From Rhodococcus sp. 14-2470-1b (GTDB lineage: Bacteria; Actinomycetota; Actinomycetes; Mycobacteriales; Mycobacteriaceae), in contig NZ_NPFY01000019.1 of assembly GCF_002259415.1 (NCBI RefSeq), positions 124,001-188,000 of the forward strand: a DNA stretch of 64,000 nucleotides, in the 5' to 3' direction. The position numbers were made by a program, and so were the translations under genes. The notes below the pieces were generated by a model, which saw only the letters and a list, made by a program, of their open reading frames with translations, made no database searches and had not been told where the DNA came from. Of this stretch, positions 16,750-25,820 are shown in pieces (position 1 is the first letter of the stretch; each line of letters starts with the position of its first letter).

Positions 16750-17887
16750 GTTCTTGATCGCCGTCGAACTGCGCGGAGCCGGAATTCACCCGCATGCCTG
16801 GCGGCGTGAGGATTCTCGCGCCGAGGAACTGTTCACCGCGCGGTACTGGACCGATCACATCGAGGCGGCCGACCGCGCAGGGATCGACATCGCGTTCCTC
16901 CCCGACGCCTTCGCGCTTCAGAGCGGTGACGGCGTCGAACTGGGCAGGATCGAGGCGGCGGCGATCGCCGCACGGGCTGCCGCGGGCACCCGTTCGATCG
17001 GCCTCGTCCCGACGGTGACCGTCACGCACACCGAGCCGTTCCACGTGTCGAAGCAGATCGCGAGCATCGACTACGCATCGTCGGGTCGCGCAGGCTGGGA
17101 AGTCGCGGTCTCGCAGGACGCCGACGAGGTGACGCTGTTCGGGCGCAAGGGCCCGCAGACCGTGGGCGAACTCTGGAGGGAGGCCGACGACGCCGCCGAG
17201 GTGGTCACCCGGTTGTGGGACAGCTGGGAGGACGACGCGGAGATTCGCGACGCGTCCACCGGACGCTTCATCGACCGAGACAAACTGCACTACATCGACT
17301 TCGAGGGCGACTACTTCTCGGTGAAGGGCCCGTCCATCACGCCGCGCCCGCCGCAGGGGCAGCCGATCGTCGTCGTCCGGGCCGAGGACGACCCGTCCAC
17401 GGCCGTTGCCGCCAAGCGCGCGGACATCGTGCGAATCTCCGCGCCGACGATCGACGACGCAGCCGTCGTGGCCGCGCGGGTGCGTCGTGCCGTCGTGGCC
17501 GAGGGACGTGACCCTGCCGAGGTTCACGTGGTGCTCGATCTCGAAGTGCACGTCTCGGACACCGCGGCGGCCGACGTCGATCAGCTGAACAGCTGGTCGC
17601 CGTACGTGCCGGACTCGGTGAGCTTCCGGGGGAACGCCGCGGAACTGCAGGAGTTGCTCGACGGCCTCGCCGCATCCGGCGTCGTCGACGGCGTGACCCT
17701 GCGACCGTTGGCGCTCGCCCAGTCGGTCGAGGCCATCACGACCGATGTCGTACCCGGCTTGGCCTGGCACGATGGTGCAACGCCCCGTCTGCGCCCCGGT
17801 CCGCTGCTGCGCAGCAGGCTCGGCCTTGCACGACCGGAGAACCGATACGCAGTACGCCGTCAGGCAGCACAGGGAGCGTCGAAATGA
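16739..17887 (+). CDS. LLM-class flavin monooxygenase, short partner (pair 2)
   Basis: 382 residues, beginning [21 protein letters not shown], close to the pair-1 protein at 6279. The shared block around residues 160-210 reads [38 protein letters not shown] and PRPPQGQ. GTG 16739 is chosen because AAGGA lies 8 bp upstream; the gene overlaps the ATPase end by 11 bp. It immediately precedes the long LLM gene, so the importer appears to feed this monooxygenase pair. Confidence 0.82.
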   Translation: MPDKFLIAVELRGAGIHPHAWRREDSRAEELFTARYWTDHIEAADRAGIDIAFLPDAFALQSGDGVELGRIEAAAIAARAAAGTRSIGLVPTVTVTHTEPFHVSKQIASIDYASSGRAGWEVAVSQDADEVTLFGRKGPQTVGELWREADDAAEVVTRLWDSWEDDAEIRDASTGRFIDRDKLHYIDFEGDYFSVKGPSITPRPPQGQPIVVVRAEDDPSTAVAAKRADIVRISAPTIDDAAVVAARVRRAVVAEGRDPAEVHVVLDLEVHVSDTAAADVDQLNSWSPYVPDSVSFRGNAAELQELLDGLAASGVVDGVTLRPLALAQSVEAITTDVVPGLAWHDGATPRLRPGPLLRSRLGLARPENRYAVRRQAAQGASK

Positions 17888-19263
17888 GCGCGATCAAGAA
17901 GCAAATCCATCTGGGAGCGCACTTCCCGGGTGTCAACAACACGACGGTGTGGCAGGACCCGGAATCGAAGAGCCAGATCGAGTTCGACTCGTTCGTCCAC
18001 CTCGCGGAGACCGCGGAGCGCGGGTTGTTCGACTTCTTCTTCCTGGCCGAAGGGTTGCGGCTGCGCGAGCACCGAGGCCGTATCCACGACCTGGACGTCG
18101 TCGGTCGTCCCGACACGTTGATCGTGCTCAACGCGTTGGCCTCCGTCACCACGCATCTCGGGCTGGCCGGCACCATCAACACGACGTTCAACGAGCCGTT
18201 CGAGCTGGCGAAGCAGTTCGCGACGCTCGATCACCTGTCCGGTGGCCGCGCGGCGTGGAACATGGTGACCTCGTCGGATGCGTTCACCGGCGAGAACTTC
18301 CGCCGCGGTGGATATCTGGACCGAGCGGATCGGTACGTCCGTGCTCGCGAGATCATCGACACGGCCCGAGAGCTCTGGGACAGCTGGTCACCCGACGCGC
18401 TCGTCGTCGATCGAGAGAACGGGGTGTTCGCACGTCGCGAGCACATCGCACAGGTCCGCCACACCGGACCGCAGTTCGACATCGATGCGGCGTTCACGGT
18501 GCCACGTAGCCCGCAGGGTCACCCGGTGCTTCTGCAGGCGGGCGATTCCGACGAGGGACGCGAGTTCGGTGCCGCGAAGGCCGACGCCATCTTCACCGTC
18601 CACGGCACGCTCGAGGCGGGGCAGGCGTTCTACTCCGACGTCAAGGGCAGGCTGGCGAAGTACGGCCGGGAGCGTGACGATCTGAAGGTCCTTCCCGCCG
18701 CGACGTTCGTCCTCGGCGACACCGCCGAGGACGCGGAGGAGCGAGCCGACGCCATCCGCCACCAGCAGGTCGGGCCGCAGACAGCGATTTCGTTCCTGGA
18801 GCAGGTGTGGGGGCGTGACCTGTCGGAATACGATCCCGACGGTCCTCTTCCCGACGAAGACCCGACGGACGACGTCAACATCACCCGAGGCCGGGTCCGC
18901 CACGCCGATCCGGTGCAGGTTGCGCGCGACTGGCGTGAGCGGGCCGAGTCGAAGGGTCTGAGCATCCGCGAACTGATCATCGAGGTCACCACGCGTCAGC
19001 AGTTCGTCGGCACGCCTGCACAGGTGGCCGAGGAGATCGACAGTTACGTACAGAACGACGCGAGCGACGGGTTCATCCTCGTCCCGCACATCACCCCGGC
19101 GGGGCTGGACGAGTTCGTGGACAAGGTGGTTCCGATTCTGCAGGACCGCGGCAGCTTCCGTACCGAATACTCCGGTACGACGCTGCGCAGCCACCTCTTC
19201 GGATCCGATTCCGCCGCGCTGAACCATCCGGACACCGAGCGAGAAGGAGTGCGAGCATCATGA
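17884..19263 (+). CDS. NtaA/SnaA/DszA-family flavin monooxygenase (pair 2)
   Basis: 459 residues. Landmarks parallel to 7318-8709: 'HLGAHFPGVNNTTVWQDPES', 'ETAERGLFDFFFLAEGLRLRE', 'GRAAWNMVTSSDAFTGENFRRGG', 'RSPQGHPVLLQAGDSDEGREF', and the C-terminal 'TEYSGTTLRSHLF'. ATG 17884 overlaps the short partner's stop (ATGA). FMNH2-dependent oxidation of an imported sulfur compound is the likely reaction. Confidence 0.88.
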   Translation: MSAIKKQIHLGAHFPGVNNTTVWQDPESKSQIEFDSFVHLAETAERGLFDFFFLAEGLRLREHRGRIHDLDVVGRPDTLIVLNALASVTTHLGLAGTINTTFNEPFELAKQFATLDHLSGGRAAWNMVTSSDAFTGENFRRGGYLDRADRYVRAREIIDTARELWDSWSPDALVVDRENGVFARREHIAQVRHTGPQFDIDAAFTVPRSPQGHPVLLQAGDSDEGREFGAAKADAIFTVHGTLEAGQAFYSDVKGRLAKYGRERDDLKVLPAATFVLGDTAEDAEERADAIRHQQVGPQTAISFLEQVWGRDLSEYDPDGPLPDEDPTDDVNITRGRVRHADPVQVARDWRERAESKGLSIRELIIEVTTRQQFVGTPAQVAEEIDSYVQNDASDGFILVPHITPAGLDEFVDKVVPILQDRGSFRTEYSGTTLRSHLFGSDSAALNHPDTEREGVRAS

Positions 19264-20033
19264 CCGCCACCGTGAACGAGACGTTCGAAGCATCGTGGAA
19301 CCAGTGGCACAGCGAGCGTGAGAGTTACTACAGCGACCCACTCGGATGGGTGTCGCTCACCGGGCTGTACTGGCTGACGGACGAATTCGAGACCGTCGGA
19401 GATCTTCCCGGCCGCTGGCGCGCCGACGAGGATGTCGTTCATGTCGACGGATTGTCGGTCACCACGCTCGAACCGGTCGAGGGCGCACCGGGCATTCTGG
19501 TCGAGGACGGTGACCGACGCATCGAGGTCATCCGTCGTACCGGTTCGGTGGCGCTGCGAGTGCACGACCCCGCATCACCTCACCTTCAGGAATTCTCCGG
19601 AATTCCGACCTACGATCCCGACGAGAAGTGGAGTGTCACTGGCACGTTCACGCCGTATCCCGAGGCGAAGATCGTCACCACCGGTGCTGTCGTCGAGGGA
19701 CTGGAGCACCACCACGCCGCGGTCGGTGTCATCGACTTCGAACTGGGCGGAGACAAGCAGCAGTTCGTAGCTTTCGGCGGCAAGGACGGTGGGCTGCGGG
19801 TGATGTTCACCGATGCGACGTCGGGTGTGACGACGTACCCGGCCGCGAGGACGCTCGTCGTGACCGATCCGACCGACAGCGGCGAGGTGATCCTGGACTT
19901 CAACCGTGCGTCGAACCTGCCGTGCTCGTTCACCGATTACGCGACGTGCCCCGTGGCGCCGGCGGAGAACAAGCTCGCCGTTGCGGTCGAGGCGGGCGAG
20001 AAGAATCCGCGTCCGTTCGGCAGCGCGTCGTGA
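19260..20033 (+). CDS. DUF1684 protein
   Basis: 257 residues, soluble, no signal peptide. The N-terminal 'WNQWHSERESYYSDPLGWVSLTGLYWL' and the C-terminal 'NLPCSFTDYATCPVAPAENKLAVAVEAGE' match the DUF1684 family, whose biochemical role is not known to me. It overlaps both neighbouring LLM genes by 4 bp (ATGA at 19260, GTGA at 20030), so it is part of this oxidation operon. The conserved Cys/Asn motif near the end suggests a binding or enzymatic site. Confidence 0.75.
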   Translation: MTATVNETFEASWNQWHSERESYYSDPLGWVSLTGLYWLTDEFETVGDLPGRWRADEDVVHVDGLSVTTLEPVEGAPGILVEDGDRRIEVIRRTGSVALRVHDPASPHLQEFSGIPTYDPDEKWSVTGTFTPYPEAKIVTTGAVVEGLEHHHAAVGVIDFELGGDKQQFVAFGGKDGGLRVMFTDATSGVTTYPAARTLVVTDPTDSGEVILDFNRASNLPCSFTDYATCPVAPAENKLAVAVEAGEKNPRPFGSAS

Positions 20034-21157
20034 GCAGGGTTCCGCTGTCGGTACTGGATCTGTCGCCGATCAGCGAAGGTTCGACCGCCGCCGAGGCATT
20101 GCGCAACACTCTCGACCTGGCGCGTCAGGCAGAGGAATGGGGGTACGAGCGCTACTGGGTCGCCGAGCATCACTTCGTCGCGGCCGCCAGTTCGTCCCCG
20201 GCCGTGCTCGTCGGGTTGATCGCGGCCGCCACAAACAGGATTCGCGTCGGGTCGGCGGCCGTACAGATCGGTCATCACACGGCTGCATCGGTCGTGGAAT
20301 CGTTCGGCACCGTCGACGCCGTGTATCCCGGTCGAATCGACCTGGGTATCGGACGATCGGGTCAGCGCAGGCAGGAAGCGCTGGCGGGTAAGGACGTTCC
20401 GGAGCCCGAGCACGAGGAAAGGGTCGTCGACGGCATTCTGTTCCCGAAGCCGTTCCGTTCCGGCAAGCTCGTTCTCTCCGAGCGGGTGCTCGCATCGGGT
20501 GAGGTGCTGCAGCAACCACATGCAGTCGCCCCGGATTTCGACACCCAACTGCAGGACGTCCTCGACTTCCTCGGTGGGCGATTCTCCACGTCCGGTGGTG
20601 TGGAACTGACGGCCACACCCGGACTCGGTGCGCAGGTCGAAGTTTGGCTCTTCGGTAGCAGCGGTGGCCAGAGCGCACAGGTCGCCGGAGCACGAGGATT
20701 GCCCTTCGTCGCCAACTACCATGTCAGTCCCGGTACGACGCTCGACGCTGTCGAGGCCTACCGTGCGGCGTTCGTGCCCTCGGACACCGTGAAGGAGCCG
20801 TACGTCGTCGTGTCGGCAGACGTCGTCGTCGCGGACACGGATGCGGACGCGCAGTACCTGGCGTCGTCGTTCGGCCAGTGGGTCCACAGCATCCGTAGTG
20901 GCCACGGTGCCATTGCGTATCCGGATCCCAAGACTGCCACGCCGCTGACCCCGGAGCAGGCGGAGTTGGTGTCGGACCGGGTCGCCACTCAGTTCGTCGG
21001 CTCCGCCGTCACGGTGGCGGAAAAGCTCGACGCTCTGCAACGAGCCACCGGGGCAGACGAACTCGTCGTGACCACCGCGACGCACGGACACGGAGACCGG
21101 CTGCGGTCCTTCGAACTGCTCGGGAAGGAATGGGGACTGCCACGGCTGCGCGTGTAG
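20030..21157 (+). CDS. LLM flavin oxidoreductase, MsnO8-like
   Basis: 375 residues of the bacterial-luciferase superfamily in the MsnO8-type branch: 'PLSVLDLSPISEGSTAAEAL' near the start, 'RYWVAEHHF', 'TNRIRVGSAAVQIGHH', 'VESFGTVDAVYPGRIDLGIGRS'. GTG 20030 overlaps the DUF1684 stop and is the last tightly coupled gene of the operon. It may complete the degradation of the oxidised intermediate. Confidence 0.83.
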   Translation: MSRVPLSVLDLSPISEGSTAAEALRNTLDLARQAEEWGYERYWVAEHHFVAAASSSPAVLVGLIAAATNRIRVGSAAVQIGHHTAASVVESFGTVDAVYPGRIDLGIGRSGQRRQEALAGKDVPEPEHEERVVDGILFPKPFRSGKLVLSERVLASGEVLQQPHAVAPDFDTQLQDVLDFLGGRFSTSGGVELTATPGLGAQVEVWLFGSSGGQSAQVAGARGLPFVANYHVSPGTTLDAVEAYRAAFVPSDTVKEPYVVVSADVVVADTDADAQYLASSFGQWVHSIRSGHGAIAYPDPKTATPLTPEQAELVSDRVATQFVGSAVTVAEKLDALQRATGADELVVTTATHGHGDRLRSFELLGKEWGLPRLRV

Positions 21158-21223
21158 GGGCCCCACGCGCATGATCGTTGTGGGCCAGGAACAATCCGTG
21201 ACAGCGAGGAGTTGAAAAGTTAA

Positions 21224-22165
21224 ATGACACGAGTAGCGGTAGCAACGGCATTCGGTGGACCCGAGGTGGTGCGCATCGTCGACGAGGCCTTGGCCGCCCC
21301 GGCGGCCGGCCAGGTCTCGATCGAGGTCAAGGCCATCGGCGTGAACCCGATCGACTACAAGCTCTACAGCGGAGCGTTCGGCTCGGACCCCTCCACTCTC
21401 CCACTTCATCTCGGAAGTGAGGCCAGCGGTGTCGTTGTCGCCGTTGGCAATTCGACCAGTGGTCCGGGCGGGCAGATCTCCGTCGGCGACGAGGTCATCG
21501 TCTCCGGGGCGAAGGGAGCGTACGCGGAGAAGCTGCTGGTTCCGGCAGATGCTGTGCTTCCCAAGCCTGCGTCGCTCGGCTGGGAGGCCGCAGCAGGACT
21601 GCTCGTCGTTGCCGGGACGTCGTACGACGCCCTCGAGGTCACGAAGGTCGCCGAGGGCGACACGGTGCTGGTACACGGCGCAGCGGGAGGTGTCGGGTCG
21701 ATCGTCGTTCAGCAAGCGAAAGCGCGCGGGGCGCGGGTCATCGGTACCGCTCGGCCCGTCAACCACGACGCACTGCGTGAGCTGAGCGCCGAGCCCGTCG
21801 AGTACGGTGACGGATTGCTGGAGCGGGTGCAGGAACTGGCTCCCGACGGAATCGATGTCGCGATCGACACGGTCGGTACCGACGAGGCCGTGGACGTCTC
21901 GCTCGCTCTCGTCTCGGACAAGGATCGCATCGTCACGATCGCCGCATTCGAACGCGCGGCCGAGGAAGGGTTCCCCTCCGTGGGCGGTGGCAACCCGGAG
22001 AGTGCGAAGCGCCGCAAGGCAGCTCGGCTCGACCTGGTGAACTCGGCCGGTGCAGGCGATTTCATCGTGACAGTCGCCAAGACGTTCCCTCTCGCGGAGG
22101 CGGCCACGGCACACGAGGAATTGAAAGCCGAACACCCGCGCGGGAAGTTCGTGTTGATCCCGTAA
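21224..22165 (+). CDS. NADP-dependent MDR-family oxidoreductase (quinone reductase-like)
   Basis: 313 residues of the medium-chain dehydrogenase fold without zinc ligands. The N-terminal GroES-like part has 'VKAIGVNPIDYKLYSG', and the cofactor loop is 'VLVHGAAGGVGSIVVQQAKARGARVIGTA' (AAGGVG at about residues 151-156). ATG 21224 follows GAGGAG. A 66-bp gap after the LLM operon contains a GGGGCCCC palindrome at 21157-21164. Confidence 0.85.
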   Translation: MTRVAVATAFGGPEVVRIVDEALAAPAAGQVSIEVKAIGVNPIDYKLYSGAFGSDPSTLPLHLGSEASGVVVAVGNSTSGPGGQISVGDEVIVSGAKGAYAEKLLVPADAVLPKPASLGWEAAAGLLVVAGTSYDALEVTKVAEGDTVLVHGAAGGVGSIVVQQAKARGARVIGTARPVNHDALRELSAEPVEYGDGLLERVQELAPDGIDVAIDTVGTDEAVDVSLALVSDKDRIVTIAAFERAAEEGFPSVGGGNPESAKRRKAARLDLVNSAGAGDFIVTVAKTFPLAEAATAHEELKAEHPRGKFVLIP

Positions 22166-22201
22166 CTCCTGTGTGAGGTGTGGAATCAATCTCGATCGCC
22201 G

Positions 22202-22551
22202 ATGGTTCGTCGAACGGTGAGCAACAGATACTGGGCGCTGCTGGCGTCGGCCATCGTGTCGGAAGTAGCGGCATCGCTGTCGTTGAAAGCTGCGCTGAAC
22301 ACGCCGGTCTGGTACGGCGTCGTGGTGGGAGGGTACGGCGCATCGTTCGTACTGCTGTCGCTGATCCTGCGGATGGGCTCGCCCATCGGGAAGACCTACG
22401 GGATCTGGGCTGCGTCGGGAATCGCGTTGACCGCCGTACTGGGTACCGCGGTGTTCGGGGAACCGCTGACGCCGACGATGCTGGCCGGCATCGTGCTGGT
22501 CGTCGGGGAGTGGTGTTGGTGGAATTCGGCGCGGGCAGGGCGCACGCCTGA
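22202..22551 (+). pseudogene. Small multidrug resistance (SMR) protein 1, frameshifted near its end
   Basis: The frame starts at ATG 22202 (GTG 22217 is an alternative) and encodes a typical four-helix SMR protein: 'YWALLASAIVSEVAASLSLKAA', 'YGIWAASGIALTAVLGTAVFGEPLT'. At the G4 run 22505-22508 it loses register: the frame reads VVGEWCWW. Adding one G gives VVGGVVLVEFGAGRAHA and a TGA at 22549-22551, which overlaps the ATG of the next SMR gene (TGATG). Without correction the frame runs on over the neighbouring genes to 23248. So either a real 1-bp deletion or a sequence error has broken the last helix. With its neighbour it would form a heterodimeric pair. Confidence 0.75.
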
Positions 22552-22865
22552 TGTGGTTGTTACTCGCCGGAGCAATCGTCACCGAGGTCATGGCCACGCT
22601 GTCCTTGCGAGCATCCGAGGGAGGACGCAAGAAGTGGTGGCTCGTCCCCGTCGTCGCAGGGTACGGAGCCGCGTTCACGCTGCTGGCCCTGACACTGTCG
22701 GCCGGGATGGCTGTCGGTGTCGCCTACGGCGTGTGGGCAGCGAGCGGCGTGGCCTTGACGGCCATCGCCGGCCGCTACCTGTTCCGAGAACCGTTGACCT
22801 GGGTCATGGGCGCAGGTATCGCCCTGATCATCGGCGGCGTTCTGCTGATCGAGATCGGTGCGTAG
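22551..22865 (+). CDS. Small multidrug resistance (SMR) protein 2
   Basis: 104 residues, four transmembrane helices: 'MWLLLAGAIVTEVMATLSLRA' with the essential membrane Glu at position 12, 'AYGVWAASGVALTAIAGRYLFREPLT', ending 'GIALIIGGVLLIEIGA'. ATG 22551 overlaps the expected stop of SMR 1, which is typical for paired SMR genes that need both subunits. It converges with the LLM gene at 22868. Confidence 0.88.
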   Translation: MWLLLAGAIVTEVMATLSLRASEGGRKKWWLVPVVAGYGAAFTLLALTLSAGMAVGVAYGVWAASGVALTAIAGRYLFREPLTWVMGAGIALIIGGVLLIEIGA

Positions 22866-22867
22866 CG

Positions 22868-24196
22868 CTACACGGGTACCGCTGTGAACCGGTTGGCCGG
22901 ACGCGGAAGACCGTAGTGCTCGCGCAATGTGGTCCCGGTGTACTCGCTGCGGAACAGCCCACGGGCCCGCAGAATGGGCACTACTTCGTCGACGAAGATC
23001 TCCAGTCCCGACGGCAATGCCGGCGGCATGATGTTGAAGCCGTCGGCTGCACCGCCGAGGAACCATTCTTCGATGGCGTCGGCGACTTGCTCGGGCGTGC
23101 CGGTGAACGTGTGGTGTCCACGCCCGCCGCCGAGTCTGCCGATGAGTTCGCGCACGGTGAGCGACTCCCGTCGCGCAAGCTCGACGATCAGCGTGTAGCG
23201 ACTCTTGGCTTCCTCGATGTCGTCTTCCGCCAACAGATTCTCCGGTAGCTGCTCGTCGAGCGACAGCACCGACGGATCCACCTTCAACGTTTTCGCGAGC
23301 TGCAGCAGTGCGTATTCCGGAACGATGAGGCGGTCCAGTTCGGCGTCGAGCGCGCGAGCCTCGGCCTCGGTGGAACCGATCACCGGAACGATGCCGGGCA
23401 GAATCTTGATGTGGTCCGGGTCCCGGCCTACGGCGATGGTGCGCGCTTTGAGGTCCGAGTAGAACGCCCTCGCGTCCTCGATGGTCTGCTGCGCGGTGAA
23501 CACCGCTTCGGCGTACTTCGACGCGAGGACCTTGCCGTCGTCGGACGAACCCGCCTGAACCAGAAGCGGATATCCCTGTACCGGACGCGGAACGTTCAAC
23601 GGGCCGCGCACGGTGAAGTAGTCACCTCGATGGTCGACGGTGCGAACCCGGTCGTTGTCACCCCACACTCCGGCATCCTTGTCCGCGAGGACGGCGTCGT
23701 CGTCCCAACTGTCCCAGAGTTTCTGGGCGACATCGACGAACTCGGCTGCTCGGGCATACCGATCGCCGTGCGCCGGTAACGCGTCGAGATTGAAGTTCTG
23801 GGCCGCATCGAGCCCCGCTGTGGTGACGATGTTCCATCCCGCGCGGCCACCGGAGATGTGGTCGAGCGACGCGAACGCTCGGGCCAGGTTGTACGGCTCG
23901 TTGTAACTCGTCGTCGCGGTGGCCACGAGTCCGATTCGCTCGGTGACCGTCGACACCGCGGTCAGGATCTGAAGAGGTTCCAGATATCCCGACGGCCGAC
24001 GACCGACGTCGGCGACGAGCTGGGGGCTGTCGGCGAAGAAGATCGAATCGAACTTCCCTCGTTCCGCGATCTGCGCGAGCCGCTGGTAATGCTTGATGTC
24101 GACACCGGCGAGCGGGTCGGACTGAGGTAGACGCCAGGACGACTCGTGATGCCCGGTCGTCATCAGAAAAGCGTTGAAGTGCAATTGCCTTGTCAT
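22868..24196 (-). CDS. NtaA/SnaA/DszA-family flavin monooxygenase in an Ssu-like operon
   Basis: 442 residues: 'QLHFNAFLMTTGHHESSWRL' at the start, 'AERGKFDSIFFADSPQL', 'RIGLVATATTSYNEPYNLAR', 'GGRAGWNIVTTAGLDAAQNF', ending 'TGTTLREHYGLPRPANRF'. It is a close relative of well-known NtaA/DszA members. ATG 24196 overlaps the ATPase stop (ATGA), so it is the last gene of the transporter operon 26920-22868. Importer plus monooxygenase suggests uptake and desulfonation or oxidation of an organosulfur compound. Confidence 0.88.
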   Translation of the reverse strand: MTRQLHFNAFLMTTGHHESSWRLPQSDPLAGVDIKHYQRLAQIAERGKFDSIFFADSPQLVADVGRRPSGYLEPLQILTAVSTVTERIGLVATATTSYNEPYNLARAFASLDHISGGRAGWNIVTTAGLDAAQNFNLDALPAHGDRYARAAEFVDVAQKLWDSWDDDAVLADKDAGVWGDNDRVRTVDHRGDYFTVRGPLNVPRPVQGYPLLVQAGSSDDGKVLASKYAEAVFTAQQTIEDARAFYSDLKARTIAVGRDPDHIKILPGIVPVIGSTEAEARALDAELDRLIVPEYALLQLAKTLKVDPSVLSLDEQLPENLLAEDDIEEAKSRYTLIVELARRESLTVRELIGRLGGGRGHHTFTGTPEQVADAIEEWFLGGAADGFNIMPPALPSGLEIFVDEVVPILRARGLFRSEYTGTTLREHYGLPRPANRFTAVPV

Positions 24197-24948
24197 GCCG
24201 TCACTTTCTCGAAAGCGCCCAACGCGGTCAGCAGATCTTCACGCTGAGCGGTGAACCTCGGATCACTGTGTGTACGGGGCGTGTCGAGTTCGACTGTCCT
24301 GTCGGAGACGATGCGACCGTCCTGAAGGACGAGTACACGATCTGCGAGCAGAAGAGCCTCGTCGACGTCGTGGGTGATGAACAGAACTGCAGGCGTGTGC
24401 GTGGCGCACAACTCGCGCAACAGAGCGTGCATGCGGATTCGAGTGAGTGCATCGAGGGCACCGAACGGCTCGTCCGCCAACAGGAGTTCGGGCTCACGCA
24501 CCAACGAACGCGCCAGTGCAACGCGCTGCTGCTCGCCACCGGAAAGCTCCTTGGGCCAAGCCTTCTCGCGGCCGGCCAACCCGACTTCGGCCAACGCTGC
24601 CTGACCTCGCTCCGCCGCATCGCGGCCGGGAAGACCGAGGATCACGTTGTCCAGCACTCGGGACCAGGGAAGCAGGCGTGAATCCTGGAACACCACGGAC
24701 CGATTCGCCGGCACCTGGAGTTCACCCGAACCGAGCACGTCGTAGTCCAACTCCGCCAGCGCCCGGAGCAACGTGCTCTTGCCGGACCCACTGCGTCCCA
24801 GCAGCGCCACGAACTCACCGCGTGCGATATCGAGATCGATGGCATCGAGCACCACCCGATCACCGAACCCCCGGCTCAACGACCTCGCACTCACCACCCG
24901 ACCGGCCTGATCCCCGCCCGTTCCTACCCGCCCAGTGTCCGGCGCCAT
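24193..24948 (-). CDS. Sulfonate/taurine-type ABC transporter ATPase
   Basis: 251 residues. Walker A is GRSGSGKST, the Q-loop is [11 protein letters not shown], the signature is LSGGEQQR, Walker B is [12 protein letters not shown], and the switch His is in ITHDVDEAL. The Q-loop and Walker B wording is typical of SsuB/TauB. ATG 24948 lies inside the end of the permease gene (25-bp overlap). It energises the importer with 24924-25820 and 25820-26920. Confidence 0.9.
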   Translation of the reverse strand: MAPDTGRVGTGGDQAGRVVSARSLSRGFGDRVVLDAIDLDIARGEFVALLGRSGSGKSTLLRALAELDYDVLGSGELQVPANRSVVFQDSRLLPWSRVLDNVILGLPGRDAAERGQAALAEVGLAGREKAWPKELSGGEQQRVALARSLVREPELLLADEPFGALDALTRIRMHALLRELCATHTPAVLFITHDVDEALLLADRVLVLQDGRIVSDRTVELDTPRTHSDPRFTAQREDLLTALGAFEKVTA

Positions 24949-25820
24949 GACAATGCTTTCCTTTCCACTCGCCTGACCAGGAAGTCGCCCACGAGTCCGA
25001 AGATCGCGTAGACAACCAGGCCGACGACGATGATGTCGATCTGTCCGTACGTTCGCGCCTGGGTCATCAGGTAACCGATGCCGCTGGTGGCGTTGACCTG
25101 CTCGACGACGACGAGGGCGAGCCACGAAATGGTCACGGCCATGCGAAGTCCGGTGAAGAAGCCGGGCAACGCGCCCGGGAGGGCGATTCGCCGGACGAAC
25201 TGCCACCTGGACAGACCGACCGTCTCGGCGAGCTCGACGTAACGATTGTCGACACTGCGCAACTGTGCATGGGTGTTGATGTAGACCGGGATCAGCACGC
25301 TGGTGGTGATGACGATGATCTTCATCGACTCGCCGATGCCGAACCACACGATGAACAGAGGAATGAGCGCAAGCGTCGGGATCGCTCGTTTGATCTGGAC
25401 CGGGCCGTCGATGATCGATTCTCCGAGCCTCGACAGACCCGACACGAGTGCGAGTACGACACCGATCGCCACACCGAGAACGAGCGAGATCACTGCCCGC
25501 TGCAGCGACGTGAGCAGGTTGCTCTGGAGTCGACCGTCGTCGATCAGGTCTCGCGCGGCCTCGACGATGGTCAGCGGTGCGGGCAGGGTCTGAGGATCGA
25601 GTATCCCTGCCGCCGAGGAGGCTATCCATGCCACGACCAGGATGAGCGGACCGATCGCGAGACCGTACGGAATGGCCTTACCAGGCCCCAGCCTGCGACG
25701 CGCGATCTTCCGGGGTCGTAGAACCGTCGACGACGCCGTGTTCTTCGATGTACCCGTGTTCTTCGAGGTACTGGTGGTCCTGGATTTTCTCTTGTCTCCT
25801 ACCGGGGTTGCGATTGCCAT
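24924..25820 (-). CDS. Sulfonate/taurine-type ABC transporter permease
   Basis: 298 residues, about six transmembrane segments after a hydrophilic N-terminal tail of some 40 residues. The tail has the repeat STSKNTGTSKNT, made by two 18-bp units (25736-25771). The EAA loop 'YVELAETVGLSRWQFVRRIALPGALPG' lies near residue 195, as in SsuC. Its stop region overlaps the ATPase gene and its start abuts the binding-protein stop. Confidence 0.9.
   Translation of the reverse strand: MAIATPVGDKRKSRTTSTSKNTGTSKNTASSTVLRPRKIARRRLGPGKAIPYGLAIGPLILVVAWIASSAAGILDPQTLPAPLTIVEAARDLIDDGRLQSNLLTSLQRAVISLVLGVAIGVVLALVSGLSRLGESIIDGPVQIKRAIPTLALIPLFIVWFGIGESMKIIVITTSVLIPVYINTHAQLRSVDNRYVELAETVGLSRWQFVRRIALPGALPGFFTGLRMAVTISWLALVVVEQVNATSGIGYLMTQARTYGQIDIIVVGLVVYAIFGLVGDFLVRRVERKALSWRRTLGG

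Noticed and set aside
19937..22678. Very long open frame on the minus strand (about 900 codons)
   Set aside because: It lies opposite DUF1684, LLM, MDR and SMR genes that all have family motifs; its translation is His/Arg/Asp-rich with no domain. High GC content explains the openness.
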